Origin: Cliona cf. orientalis
Lineage: Eukaryota; Porifera; Demospongiae; Clionaida; Clionaidae
Assembly (NCBI GenBank): GCA_963930775.1
Contig: OZ005702.1
Location: forward strand, 5,952,001-6,016,000
DNA: 64,000 nt
Direction of reading: 5' to 3'
In this document: piece after piece, positions 29,881 through 40,439 of the stretch
Numbering within the stretch: position 1 is the first letter of the stretch
How the letters are laid out: each line of letters opens with the position of its first letter
Made by a program: the position numbers and the translations under genes
The notes under the pieces: model-generated
Seen by the model: the letters and a program-made list of their open reading frames with translations, nothing else
Database searches by the model: none
Told to the model about the DNA's origin: nothing

Positions 29881-30237
29881 AAGGTACCAACAATAAAAAA
29901 AAACAAGTCTGATGTACATATCTCAAAGACTTTCTCTGACTTTCAAGCTTTTTTATGGCGGATTACAGTGAGTATATTCCAGGTTAACCTCCCTCGATCT
30001 ATCATTATGCATTACATAAGTGGGAATAGAGTCACATGATAGGCATAACTTAACCAACCACCATGTGGTCAGTTTAAAGGTCAAGTAGCTCACTCACTGT
30101 GCCATTGGCAAGTCATTGACCAGAAGCAGTTGTCCTTCATTGTTTTGTCTATTACTAAACTAGTCGAGCTACCTTATCTGAGTCAAGATCTGAAAACTGT
30201 CATGTCTCACGCAGCGACCATTCTGGAATTATAAAGT

Positions 30238-30600
30238 ATGATGCTGTCTTCCTTGACACGTCCACAGTTACAACGCTATTGCACCAGGCTAGGTCTCCAA
30301 ATTACCGGTCAAAAGTCCGTTCTCGTCACGACATTACAACAAGCAATATCAGTGGCAAGTGGAGCTGCCACGACAAGTACTATCACGCAAACCACTGCCG
30401 TACCGTCGGTCTCTCCCACTACCGTATCTGTGGTAACCACCACCCAATCTACAACGTCTCTACCCGCTCTTCTCGGTAATCTTGGTCCACCAGGTGCCAT
30501 CGCGTGGCTAAATAGCATCGCTCAACAAGCGGCTCAAGCTGCCGTTAATCAAGCCCTGTCTATAACGCCATCCTTGCCAGGAGTGTGTGCTTTAATTGAG
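30238..30600 (+). CDS. SAP-domain ORF, threonine/serine-rich
   Basis: ATG at 30238 or 30241. The N-terminus LSSLTRPQLQRYCTRLGLQI, TGQKSVLVTTLQQAI is a SAP motif (two helices with the LxxxGLxxTGxKxxLxxxL spacing), a DNA-binding module of about 35 residues. A Thr/Ser/Val-rich linker and a helical WLNSIAQQAAQAAVNQALS follow. The frame meets a perfect hairpin at 30580-30610 and loses similarity to a normal protein. SAP ORFs like this occur in front of transposon and retroelement polyproteins as well as in host chromatin proteins. Which applies here is unknown. Confidence 0.5.
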
Positions 30601-30610
30601 CACACACTCC
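30580..30610. repeat. perfect 12-base hairpin
   Basis: GGAGTGTGTGCT, loop ttaattg, AGCACACACTCC. It lies at the junction between two open frames (30238-30600 and 30596-30853). Confidence 0.8.
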
Positions 30611-30853
30611 AATTTGTCATCAGATGCGATCATGAGCAATCTAAGGAACGATATTAAGATATACATGGAAGCAACAATCGCCCAGGTTAAGTCGAGGGCT
30701 GCATCAGAAACTGGACATATTTCAGTGGGGCACTCCCAAAAGCTGATATTTGGCAACCTATGCATTGGTGGCACTGTAGAAGAAAAGGAGGAGGAAGTGA
30801 GGCGATTGATGTCGAGGCATAAAGGAATAGCAAGAGCTGGTACAGTCTTTTAG
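30596..30853 (+). CDS. hypothetical exon following the SAP ORF
   Basis: The frame reads SNLSSDAIMSNLRNDIKIYM, EATIAQVKSRAASETGHISV and EEKEEEVRRLMSRHKGIARA, helical and charged. It may continue the SAP protein through a frame change or a short intron around the hairpin; gtgtgtgc...catcag has GT-AG ends but does not give a clean junction. No known family. Confidence 0.35.
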   Translation: MSTHSNLSSDAIMSNLRNDIKIYMEATIAQVKSRAASETGHISVGHSQKLIFGNLCIGGTVEEKEEEVRRLMSRHKGIARAGTVF

Positions 30854-31340
30854 CCCTCTTCCACATCTAGCCACAGTAGCTGGCAGATGTCCACCCGACT
30901 CTGTATCAGTCGTCAGTGCACGTATGGTATCTTAGCTTTATGTGTTGGTGTCCAATCTGGATCACTGTTGTTGCATGGTCTCTTTAAACTTCTTACTGGT
31001 AGCTCTTGGCAGACTAGGGCCTCTATGGTTTGGATGCTGCTGATAATTCAATCTTTGAACCTTTCCTCTCCTCTCCGTGTCTATGTACTGTTGAATGTAG
31101 CGCTGCATGTTATTTTATTTTATTTAACCAGCTCAATAGCATGTGTACTATCATGTGACTTGCTCAGCTTGGACAGCGTCTTCTTAATTTTTAGTTTTTT
31201 TTTTTCCATCTTCCTCTCTTTCTCCCTTGCCTCCTCCAATTCTAGTCAACATTACATTTCTCAACCGAGCAATACTACAGCATAGATTTGTGATGATCTA
31301 ATATAAAATAATGGTAACTACAATCAATCTTACTGTATAT
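30854..31340. other. no clear gene
   Basis: A 132-codon frame (30887-31285) is Leu/Ser/Phe-rich with a T-tract (31194-31205) and reads like translated AT-rich DNA. Not called. Confidence 0.3.
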
Positions 31341-31351
31341 TTCTCGACTGC

Positions 31352-31586
31352 AGTACCGCAAAGGGCTGTGAGAAACCTCGGAGCACAAATTGAGAATGGA
31401 ATACTAAAGGCTGGTGCTCCTTGGGTTCTTGGTCCTAATCTGATTTTTGATCACAATGGAAAAGAGGAGGACACACAAACGAGTGAATACATATGCATAC
31501 CAAGCAACAATCCGATCCTTCGTCCCATCCCTATCACGATGCAACCGGGCACCAAGGGACTAAAGGAGTTAATAACAGCAATGTGA
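31352..31586 (+). CDS. hypothetical exon
   Basis: After a GACTGCAG acceptor the frame gives VPQRAVRNLGAQIENGILKA, GAPWVLGPNLIFDHNGKEED and PILRPIPITMQPGTKGLKEL up to a TGA beside GTGAGT. Protein-like composition; family unknown. Confidence 0.4.
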
Positions 31587-31973
31587 GTTCTCCTGAAGCA
31601 CAACTTTTGCTGTGGAATTTTGTGCATTGCGGCTGGGTTAAAGTTGCTACACTACAATACGCTATTGTCAAAGAGAGGCTACTGGCACTTCCAAGGTGAG
31701 ACTATGATTAAAACTGGTGGAATACAAAGAATTAGTAGAAAATTTAATAGGAAGGTTATAGCTCACAGACTGACCATGAACTAACTTATACAGGTGACAA
31801 AGCTTCAAAAAAGCTCTCCTCTTGCTGAGAGAATCCAAGTTCAACGAGTGAAGATGGATGAGTACTCCATGATTTGGTACATAAATTTGTGGCAAACCTT
31901 TGAATGGACTCCAAAAGATCAATATCTTTTCTTAGTTTTAGCAGTGTTTTTGACCTACAAAGCTATGACAAAG
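31587..31973. other. no clear gene
   Basis: Open frames on both strands around 31668-31960, including KLQKSSPLAERIQVQRVKMD on plus, could be an exon, but strand and borders are undecided. Confidence 0.3.
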
Positions 31974-32523
31974 TATACATGCATCTCTGCTACCCATATA
32001 GGCTTCACTAATAAAATGAGTCCTCAAGGGTATTATAAGACCAATATCGCCAGACTTGATGTGGACGGTAATAACAGGCCTGCTATCGATCAGGCAAACT
32101 CAGGCTCAATGGAGGCCCAATCCTTATGTCGTCAACATCCACATCTGACGAGGACGATAGCCAGGTGGACAATACGGCTGTGATTAGACCCAGACCAGAT
32201 GATAGAAGACCTGCAACCGTAAGAGTGGAGCTCCAACGAAGAGTGACATGGCCCACTCGAGCATCTGTGTGGAAATGGTAGCTGAGGGTGGTGGCGGAGG
32301 CCAGGTATACCATCATCACCATGGACACAAAGATTGTTACCCTCATCCTGGACGGAAAGGCCTTCAGGAGCAAGCTCTGGAATGCCATGGCCATCCTGCC
32401 AGCGCTGGCAACAGCCGTTGCTGTGGCACTAATGCATGACTTCGGAGAGATTCTATGAGTAAGAAGATCTGAGCTGGCCCACCGCTGGCTGGCCGCCACT
32501 CCTCCTCTCAGATATATTCAGAG
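31974..32523 (+). repeat. R1 repeat copy D, fragment
   Basis: Begins in the R1 intron (tatacatgcatctctgctac), covers exon 2 and ends at cagatatattcagaga. Exon 2 is interrupted here by a stop after RASVWKW and a frame change after the first Ser/Asp stretch. Confidence 0.75.
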
Positions 32524-32889
32524 AGAGAAGAAGCATGGAAAGATGAAGCAACTAAATTAGCTTAAAGCATGAAAGATATTCCAAATGACAGGTCAGACTT
32601 CAGTGTTATAAAAATTATATATTATGATAATTATGTGAATAAGTTAATCTCTATACAAAATTTAGTTGTCAAATGAACATGCACCATCAACTAACTCGCA
32701 GGTTATAGGGCTTTATGTAATAATTATTACTATTAATAAAATCTGCCAGCTTTGTAGCTCGCTCAGAAATGTTTAGAAACATACATATGACAAAGCATTT
32801 AGAAGATTGGATCTGCCTTAATATGCTATTGGATACAATAATTGCAATATTATGTCAAGCAAAGAGAGCAGACATATCATAGCCAAGAA
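32524..32889. other. no gene seen
   Basis: AT-rich spacer without shared repeats. Confidence 0.4.
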
Positions 32890-33204
32890 CCTAAGAGAGC
32901 AATCCATAGGATTGATGAAATTACCATCATCCACTTTAAAATTAAAGATGACATGTTGATACTGGAGGAAGCAGACCTTTCTCCTCGCATTTGCAAGGGA
33001 AATATTCTCAGAATGCACACCGACAAAAATGAAGTGACTCTAGTAGAAATTTCAAATGGAACAACACTTCGGTTTTATGGGTTTACTCAAAAAGCAGTGG
33101 GTGACCGACCTTCGGAAATTATCTTGGTCATAGCTTTAGGTACTTGCATACACTCATTCGTACACGTCTATATAGCAGTCTGGTCGCGTCGTTGTTCGAG
33201 CTAA
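32890..33204 (+). CDS. short repeated exon, unknown family, copy 3
   Basis: Third good copy of the 2372-2605 exon: DEITIIHFKIKDDMLILEEA, KGNILRMHTDKNEVTLVEIS and FYGFTQKAVGDRP. After GDRP it leaves the common sequence and runs on for about 30 codons. The nearest downstream gene starts at 33206. Confidence 0.45.
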   Translation, partial: PKRAIHRIDEITIIHFKIKDDMLILEEADLSPRICKGNILRMHTDKNEVTLVEISNGTTLRFYGFTQKAVGDRPSEIILVIALGTCIHSFVHVYIAVWSRRCSS

Positions 33205-33205
33205 G

Positions 33206-33593
33206 ATGGTGACTAGTACTGTTATGCACCGCACGATTGGCACACCCCTCAGCCGCTATCATCTCGAATTGATTCTTTCTAAGGATGACCTGGAGGCAAA
33301 TCTGAATCTGCAGAAGTCCATTGTGGTACGTGATTATGATAATTAATATTACAAATAATTATTTATTTTTTCTTGTACATTCATCACAGGATTATGATCA
33401 ACGGAAAAGTGTACTGACTGAAAATGAGAGACAATTCTACAATCAATTTTTGAAGGAGTACATGTCTGATAAATCTGATTCGCCAGATATGGAAAGTATA
33501 GTGGTACATAAGCACTTGTGGCATTCAAAAAGTACAGTGCTTTTCTATACCTTTGCACAGCTAGATGACTGTGCCCTACAACCACACTTGTAG
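33206..33593 (+). CDS. small two-exon gene, unknown
   Basis: ATG 33206 opens MVTSTVMHRTIGTPLSRYHL, ELILSKDDLEANLNLQKSIV. The intron 33326-33389 (64 bases, GTACGT to CATCACAG, with a T-rich tract) joins in phase 0 to DYDQRKSVLTENERQFYNQF and LKEYMSDKSDSPDMES. The frame ends at 33593, though a further splice near SPDMESIV is possible because the sequence then loses protein-like character. Helical, charged, no known domain. Confidence 0.5.
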
Positions 33594-33834
33594 TATAATT
33601 AGATATTCCCCCCCCCCCACCCCCACATTTTATACAAGTGCACACAAAAAATTGAAATTTCAAATGCCAGAGCTCAGTCAAGCACAGGAAGTATCATCGT
33701 GCGATATTGCTACTATGAAGCCAGCGAAGTGCTTTCCGCGGGGCCAAAACAGAAGAGAAGCCTTTTCGTTGCATTTTAATGATTACTTTAAGATGATGTG
33801 GGAGGCTCGCAGTCTGTCGAATCAGACAACGAAC

Positions 33835-34260
33835 TGTTTGTGCCAGTCGTTGAGCAATGGAAACACAACAAGAGCACTATAACAGCGCCACACCAATTGG
33901 AAATTCATAAAAGAAAGGAGACTACAGTGGGTTGCACACTGCTAGTAATGTACTCCTGATAATAACTATACACCGTTTGTATTAACTGATTTGTAGGTAA
34001 AGAGAGAAGGGAACCAAGACGACATTAAACCTCCCTATAATATTTTTGTACACAGTGGGGAGTACAATCAAAAGGCTAGAAAAGCACTTCACCAGCCTTC
34101 AAAGACGACTGTATTTACTGTAGGATTGTAAAAAGGAAACTACAAAAGAGCAAAATATTTGTATAAAGTGTAAGTTCTATTTTTGTTTCTCGACTAACGC
34201 TATTCATTTTAAGAAGTGGCACTCTTGAGTGTTGCGACCATTTTCGTGGCTCCACTTGAA
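33835..34260 (+). repeat. repeat upstream of the transposase gene (partner 47220-47455)
   Basis: gttgagcaatggaaacacaa, gcgccacaccaattggaaat and tgtttctcgactaacg recur at 47220-47455 with about 180 bases missing there. It ends just before the transposase ATG, so it is probably the 5' region of that DNA transposon family. Confidence 0.6.
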
Positions 34261-34266
34261 CAGCAT

Positions 34267-35035
34267 GCCTCCCAAAACGAAGCGCCAAAGCAGCAGCTAG
34301 CAAGTGCTTGAGCTATCAAGCAGAGGAGAAGTGAAGGTGGGAGCTTCGAGGCTAACTCTGATGAGCAAGAGCATGGTGAAGCTGACCAGGAAAGTCTGTC
34401 AATGGCTGGTGATCCAGAAGAGGAAGACAATAACGCTCGAGATCGATTTTGATTTTGTTGAGGCTATTGCTGAATATGCGTCTGAGTGGGTTGAGTCCCT
34501 TAACTGGGACGACCTTCAGTCTCTCTCAATCTTCCTTTGGAACATGCTGCTAAACGTGTTAGAATATCAGCTGCTGACAGACGCGGCCAAACTCATTGCT
34601 AAAGTTATTGGAAGATGTGATCGCACAGTCAGACAATGGCAAAAACCTTCATCATTGATTCATTACAAGGCAAATACCAAAGGGTGTCCCTGTGGCAAAA
34701 CGAGGATCTGAATCGCCTTGCCACAAACTATATAAGAGAAAGTTCTTTTGTAAAGGGGAAACCCAATTTGACCAACAGCATGTTTTGTAAATATGTCAAT
34801 GAAGTGTTGCTCCCAAACAAAGTCCTTGACCCTGAATTTCCTCGCTCTGTGAGCATTGAAACCAGCCGCAAATGGCTCTATTTTTTAGGCCTCTCTATGA
34901 AAGGGCACAAAAAGGGCACCTACGTGGACGGGCATGAACGCCACATGTGTGACTATTACGTCATCAAGGGACCACCCCCACATTTAATGAACCACATATT
35001 ATTTACTTCCAGCGTTATTCAAGTACGAATTTGAA
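34267..35035 (+). pseudogene. IS630/Tc1-like (DDE_3-type) transposase, N-terminal part, broken
   Basis: MPPKTKRQ opens the frame. An acidic linker (DEQEHGEADQESLSMAGDPE) is in one frame, then a helical segment with a helix-turn-helix (DAAKLIAKVIGRCDRTVRQW) in a second, then NYIRESSFVKGKPNLTNSMF, CKYVNEVLLPNKVLDPEFPR, SVSIETSRKWLYFLG and KKGTYVDGHERHMCDYY in a third. The GKPNLT..F..WVN/YVN..LLPN and KKG.(F/Y)VDGHER blocks are typical of a DDE_3-type transposase family common in sponges, cnidarians and fungi. The catalytic DDE domain that should follow is missing. Frame changes lie near 34430 and 34655. A shorter relic lies at 50735-50920. Confidence 0.65.
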
Positions 35036-35215
35036 GTACTATCATGCGCTAGCTATATACTGCAGTACACAGAGTTTGGAAACCACTTGCTCGTTGCACT
35101 ATACCACTGTACAGAATTAAATACTTGGATGGAAGAGCTGGACAAACACTACAAAAAGAAGCTACAGTGGAAAAGTAGTACTACTCCCAGTAAGCCGAGA
35201 GTGTAAGGCAGTCCA

Positions 35216-35424
35216 GCAACTTCACTCCCTCCTATAAATGCCCCACAGTGGGCTGTTGATCCTGATTGGATTGGTCCAAATCCATTGTCTGGTATGTTTA
35301 TGGACTCGTTTCTTAGAAACTATCACCATCATTAATACTTATGCACACAGGAGAAAATGTTGGTTCAAATGATACAGAATCTGACATTGATCAAAACGGT
35401 TATTCTATTAATTCAGGCATGTGA
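35216..35424 (+). CDS. two C-terminal exons of an unknown gene
   Basis: Exon about 35216-35291 (SLPPINAPQWAVDPDWIGPN, PLS) ends at donor GTATGT. The intron, about 60 bases, ends GCACACAG. The next exon from 35352 reads GENVGSNDTESDIDQNGYSI, NSGM and stops at 35422-35424. The phase-1 junction keeps the frame. Upstream exons are not identified. Confidence 0.4.
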
Positions 35425-35921
35425 AAACATCTGGTCACTAAATTTGAATTTGCACATGAACATTTTTATACATTATAGGATAGCATGCAAAGGATAACAG
35501 TGAATGGTTTCACATACCAGCTAACTACAGACACGCACATTATGCTTTCTAAAGTTCCTATTATGCTATGCTCCAATTCCCAACACCAAGCCAATAATGC
35601 TCATTGTTTTGTACCTATTATGCTCTTAATTTCTCTCAATTTTTAATATTTTGTATATTAATAGATCATTTACATCATGTCATATAACTTGTGTAAATGT
35701 TCGTTAATGAATGGCAAACTTGACCACAACATCCTAATCAGTCTACATGACCACAAATATGTCATATCACTCATGTACTTATTCATGCCACCACCAGTGC
35801 TGGTTCAGTTTGGCAAATGCTAAGAGTGCTACAGCTAGCCTCCTTGCCAATCTAAGAGTGCTACAGCTAGCCTCATTATCAAAGTCACAGACAGAGCCTC
35901 AGTATCAAACGCTAAGTTGTG
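35425..35921. other. no gene; short direct repeat
   Basis: The word taagagtgctacagctagcc appears at 35820-35839 and again at 35851-35870. Otherwise AT-rich, leading into the DIRS fossil. Confidence 0.4.
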
Positions 35922-35989
35922 ATGCCGCCTAAACGGACTTCAGCCAAGCAGCAACAACGATTGACACCCGAGCAACATTCTCCACATGA

Positions 35990-37188
35990 CCGTCGACAGT
36001 CTTCGGCAACAACTCAAAGCACGAAACCTGTCGTCCACTGGAAATAAGAAAGCACTGGCTGAGCGCCTCAGTACCCCGTGGCCGCCAGCGCAGCCACAGC
36101 AGCACAGATCGATCGTCTGGTAGGAGCGGGGACGACTACCATGGCCCTCACTCTAGGTCCTGCTCTCGATCGCCCATAGCTACTCTCCAAAGGGCCACCC
36201 AGCGACATCAAACTTCGAGCCAGCGTGTACGAAGGCGCTATCGCAGTCGCTCGGCATCACAAAGCCAGCTCAGTACAAGTTCAGACGACAGCAGCGTCAG
36301 CCCAGCTCCCGAGAAGCATACTCGTTACAAGCGCAGAGGAGAGGGCAAGCACAAGAAGAAACACCACACACAGCGCAGGAGCCCAAGCACTAGCTAAGAA
36401 TCATCTACCAGCAAATCCTCGTCTTCTTCACAATCCAGCTCAAACCGATATGTAGGCGCCACCATCATCGTCACAAGCACTATCACACTCATACTAGCCG
36501 AAAGGACCGTCTACCCTCACGAACGAAATCAAAGCTACAACGGCTAGCAGTGTCATGCTGCCCTCCTCTACCGGAGAAGTATTCAACAAGGATTGCCCGT
36601 GGTGAGTACATATCATTCGATAAACTAACCATACCCGAGAAACGCCATGATAAACACCCCTCCAAGCGCTCTGGGAAGGTGGTATCAGACCTGGCTAGCT
36701 GGTTAGAAGCATGGAACAGATACGTGGGGGTAATCATTGCGTTACACCCCTCACGAGCCCTGGACATGCTTAAATATCAAACACTGATCACCACAGCATT
36801 TCGCGACTACCCGCCGGATGCATGCATAGACTATGACCGCCGATTTCGGCAGCTGGCAGCTAAGGACAAAACCTTAGCCTGGGGTAAATACAAGGAAGAT
36901 ATTTTCGTATGGTGTTTCTCACCAAAGCCTTCAAACGCTAATACAGGAAATTCTGCTAACTCACATCATTCCTTTCGCTTCGGCAAGCCAGGAGTCTTCA
37001 CACGATTGGGCCCAGCCACTGACTCAGTCACACACACTCCCGCAGGAGCAGAAATCTGCATACGTTTCATTTCAGCCAGGGGTTGCACCAAAGGCAACGC
37101 TTGCAAATTCAAGCATATGTGCAACAAAAAAGGGTGTGAAGGGGAGCACTCAGCTAGCAAGTGTCCCTCCAAACACCAGCCCGCTTAA
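35990..37188 (+). mobile_element. gag-like part of the DIRS fossil
   Basis: A SAP-like segment near 36000, a Ser/Arg-rich low-complexity stretch, then a gag-like domain (SDLASWLEAWNRYVGVIIAL) and a CCCH-type zinc-binding segment (CTKGNACKFKHMC) close to the end. Fossil, broken. Confidence 0.65.
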
Positions 37189-37194
37189 GCGTAT

Positions 37195-38125
37195 AATTAC
37201 CCCCCTACGACGCCTTCAGTTCGAGGCAGAGTTAAGGAGCCACGCAAACCCAGCTTGGGTACAAGAACTACTCAAAGGAATTGACAATGGCGTCTCACTG
37301 GGTTACCAGACAGAGATGCCAGCGCATCTCACATAACTTAGTATCAGCATTTAAGCACCCACACGTAATAGACGAAGAGCTCAACAAAGAGATTACAGCT
37401 CAGAGAATAGCGGGACCGTTTGACACCCCGCCAGTACAAAACTTGCAATGCTCGGGAGTGGGAGTTGTCCCAAAGAAAACAGGTGGTTAGCGGATGGTTA
37501 TGCATCTATCAGCCCCAGCTGAAATTAGCATTAACGATGGCATCAATAAAGACGAGTTTACCTTGCATTATAGCACCATCGATGACGCCGTCCGAATGAT
37601 TAATAAACTAGGGAGAAACACACTACTGGCAAAAGTAGACATAAAGAGTGCCTTCCGCACTGTACCTGTGAGACTGGAAGATAGAGAGCTGTTGGGAATA
37701 TACTGGAAGCAAAAGTATTATGTTGACTGCTGTTTGCCTTTGGCCTGCGCTCCGCACCCTTCATCTTTAACTAGTACGCAGAAGCCCTGGAGTGGATTCT
37801 ACGTAGCAACTACCACATACCAGATACCATCCACTATCTCGACGATTTTTTGATGGCAGGCAAACCCTCATCACCGGATTGTGAGCTAGCACTAGGGCGC
37901 ATGTTGGAGGTGTGTAGACGCCTTGGCTTCCCTATTGCACAAGGAAAAGTAGAAGGACCAACCAGGGTGATCATCTTCCTTGGCATTCTCCTAGATACAG
38001 AAAGCATGGAGCTGCGCCTCCCTCAAGATAAGCTGGAAGCACTAGTGTCACTTCTAAATAACTGGAACGAGAAAAAGAAGAAGATAACAAAGAGAGAATT
38101 ACTTTCTCTGATAGGCTAGCTATCT
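37195..38125 (+). mobile_element. reverse transcriptase part of the DIRS fossil
   Basis: Motifs seen: GVGVVPKKTGG, KVDIKSAFRTVPV, HYLDDFLMAGKP and LRLPQDKLEALVSLLNNW, in the order usual for DIRS reverse transcriptases. Fossil, broken. Confidence 0.8.
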
Positions 38126-38129
38126 TTTG

Positions 38130-38735
38130 CAGCCAAAGCTGTCGCTGCAGGAAGGCTCTTCTTGAGACGTCTTCTCGACCTGAGCACATCAGTACAAAAG
38201 CTCCACCACCACATCACACTCTCGGCCAGCGCCAGAGCAGATATCAAGTGGTGGAAAGACTTCCTTCCCAGCTGGAATGGAGTCAGTATAATGTTACAAA
38301 CCAACCGGACAACGGCAGCTGATCTCAAACTCTATACAGATGCATCTGGTACGCTGGGTTTCGGTGCATACTTCCAAGGAGCCTGGATCATGGGCACATG
38401 GTCACAGCAGCAGCTGGCTAATTCAATCCAGGGGAAAGAACTTTTCGCAATTATTGCAGCAGCAGCAGTCTGGGGCCACAAATGGCAAAGACAGAATATA
38501 TTGGTGTACTGCAATAATCTGGCCATTGTACAGGTCTGGCAAGCTAAATGTCCAAAAAATCAGGCACTAGCAACGCTATGCTGAAAGCTATTCTTTCTCG
38601 CTGCTAAAAATAACTTTAATGTAGCACTGAAACATCTCCCAGGCATTCATAACTGCATTGCTGATGCTTTATCCCGCCAACAGGTACTCCAATTCAAGCA
38701 GCTGGCACCGAAAGCAGACACAGAAGCCACCAGCA
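38130..38735 (+). mobile_element. RNase H part of the DIRS fossil
   Basis: LKLYTDASGTLGFGAYFQGA, IQGKELFAIIAAA and LPGIHNCIADALSR are RNase H hallmarks. Fossil. Confidence 0.7.
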
Positions 38736-38742
38736 TCCCTGC

Positions 38743-39745
38743 ATGGGTGACAAAACTCTAACACTTCGCCTCAAAACGCTGCAAGAACTGGCACTTGCAC
38801 CAGCCACAAAGCGGGCTTATGCCACGGGATCAAAACGCTACATTAAATTCTGTAAGCAGTACAACATTACACCATTCCCGGCCACAGAGCTCACCTTGTG
38901 CTACTTTGCAGCATATCTCAGCGAGCATTGTCAATATGCTACCGTACGGCTATACCTGTCTGCCATAAGAGCTGAGCATCTCAATAGAGGTCTACAAGAC
39001 CCCCTACAGGAAGCAGCACAGTTAAAATTGTTATTGCAAGGACTTCAAAAGCACTCACAGCCCAGGACCAGGCTACCCATCAGCCCAACACTGCTGCAGC
39101 AACTTGTCCTGGCAATCTTGGACGATCCTTTTTTCTGTCAGCTAGATAGGTATCTGTATGCTACGGTGGTCAGCATCACATTCTTTGGGTGCCTAAGAGC
39201 TAGTGAAGTAACCTACCCATCTTCAGACAGCTACGATAGCAGCAGACACCTCACTCTGGAAGATATCACTGTCCAGCACAGGGAAATACACCTCAGAATC
39301 AAATACAGCAAGGCTGACCAAACGGGTGTTGGAGCAACTGTTGTCATCGGACCAAGCAAACAAACCATATGCCCAGTGGAGCTGCTCAAGAAGTTCCTTC
39401 ACCTCAAAAGGCATGCACACAGAACTGATGCTGCCTTTCGGCTCAAGAATGGTTCTCTTCTCACAAGAGCTAACTTGCTATCCGTACTGCATAAAACATT
39501 GAACTCCCTCAACATGCCTGCAGAGCAATTTGGAACTCATAGTTTGCGCACAGACATGCCTGCAGAGCAATTTGGAACTCATAGTTTGCGCACAGGTTCT
39601 GCAACTGCTGCAGCAGAGGCTGGAATCCCGATAAAAATCATTAAGGCTATGGGGGAGGTGGTCCAGTGACTGCTACAGAAGATACATACGCACTCCACAC
39701 CGCACCCTCAGACATCTGACTCACAAACTCTGCACCTCGCAGCAG
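38743..39745 (+). mobile_element. tyrosine recombinase part of the DIRS fossil
   Basis: LAPATKRAYATGSKRYIKFC (core-binding start), ITFFGCLRASEVTYP and GTHSLRTGSATAAAEAG (HxxR box) identify a phage-integrase-like recombinase, the enzyme DIRS elements use instead of a DDE integrase. Fossil, broken. Confidence 0.8.
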
Positions 39746-40051
39746 TAACAGCAAGTTAACATCCTTACTCTGGTTGTGTTCTATGTTAAATTTGTTTGTT
39801 ATCAGCAGTCATGCTTCTCAAAAAAAAAGAGAGAAGGGGGGGCCTCTTGGTCAATCATATGGTTTGCATGCAGCTTGTCTAAGCTTGATTTTCTCTGCAC
39901 CTGGGTGCCATGTCCTGATCTCAATCAGATAGCATAGTATTGAAAGGTGATTAAGTGGAAAAGCAAGGTAGCCAAACTTAGATAAGGGAATTGACCACCA
40001 GGGCACCTTCACAGGATTCAGCTTGCTGGCTTCCCATGTGCACACATGCAT

Positions 40052-40091
<40 letters not shown>

Positions 40092-40167
40092 TCCAGCTAA
40101 AATTAAGTCAGAGCATGTTCTAATAGCCCCAGTTCTGGCATGGAAAGCAACTATTCATGCAAGGCTT
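39746..40167. other. spacer with CA microsatellite at 40051-40087
   Basis: A (CA)n run of about 37 bases is followed by unique sequence. No gene. Confidence 0.5.
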
Positions 40168-40285
40168 ACAGCACAATAACTGGACACGAGCATTAATAAT
40201 AATTGATACAGCACAATAACTGGACACGAGCATTAATTGATACAGCACAATAACTGGACAGGAGCATTTGCATACATAATTGATA
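40168..40285. repeat. tandem repeat, about 36-42 base unit, three copies
   Basis: cagcacaataactggacacg plus agcattaat...tgata occurs three times; the last reads gacaggagcatttgcat. Confidence 0.75.
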
Positions 40286-40439
40286 ATGTTTGGCCTTCCT
40301 TGGGGGGATAAACCTTGGGGCGGTCCCCAGCAGGATCCTACTCATCAGGCCCAATATATAGGATGGTAGGCTTAGTACCAACCAGCGTCGACACTATGCA
40401 TTGCCACCGCCTCAGCCTCTGCTCATGGCCAAACAAATA

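Larger units (their letters stand above)
35922..39745 (+). mobile_element. DIRS-type retroelement fossil
   Basis: A tyrosine-recombinase retroelement of the DIRS order, about 3.8 kb, all parts on the plus strand in the order gag-like, reverse transcriptase, RNase H, tyrosine recombinase. It is broken, with more than half a dozen interruptions by my reading, though long stretches of each part are still readable, so it is of moderate age. I could not identify the inverted or split direct terminal repeats expected of the family, so the outer limits are those of the coding remains. Confidence 0.85.

Noticed and set aside
30887-31285. 132-residue Leu/Ser/Phe protein
   Set aside because: No motif. 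It includes a long T tract, and its hydrophobicity follows from base composition.
36001-39745. DIRS fossil as the carrier that spread R1
   Set aside because: The reverse transcriptase piece in R1 is a fragment already broken when R1 was duplicated; no terminal repeats enclose R1.
39851-40087. Cys-Val repeat protein on the minus strand
   Set aside because: Pure translation of the (CA)n run at 40051-40087.
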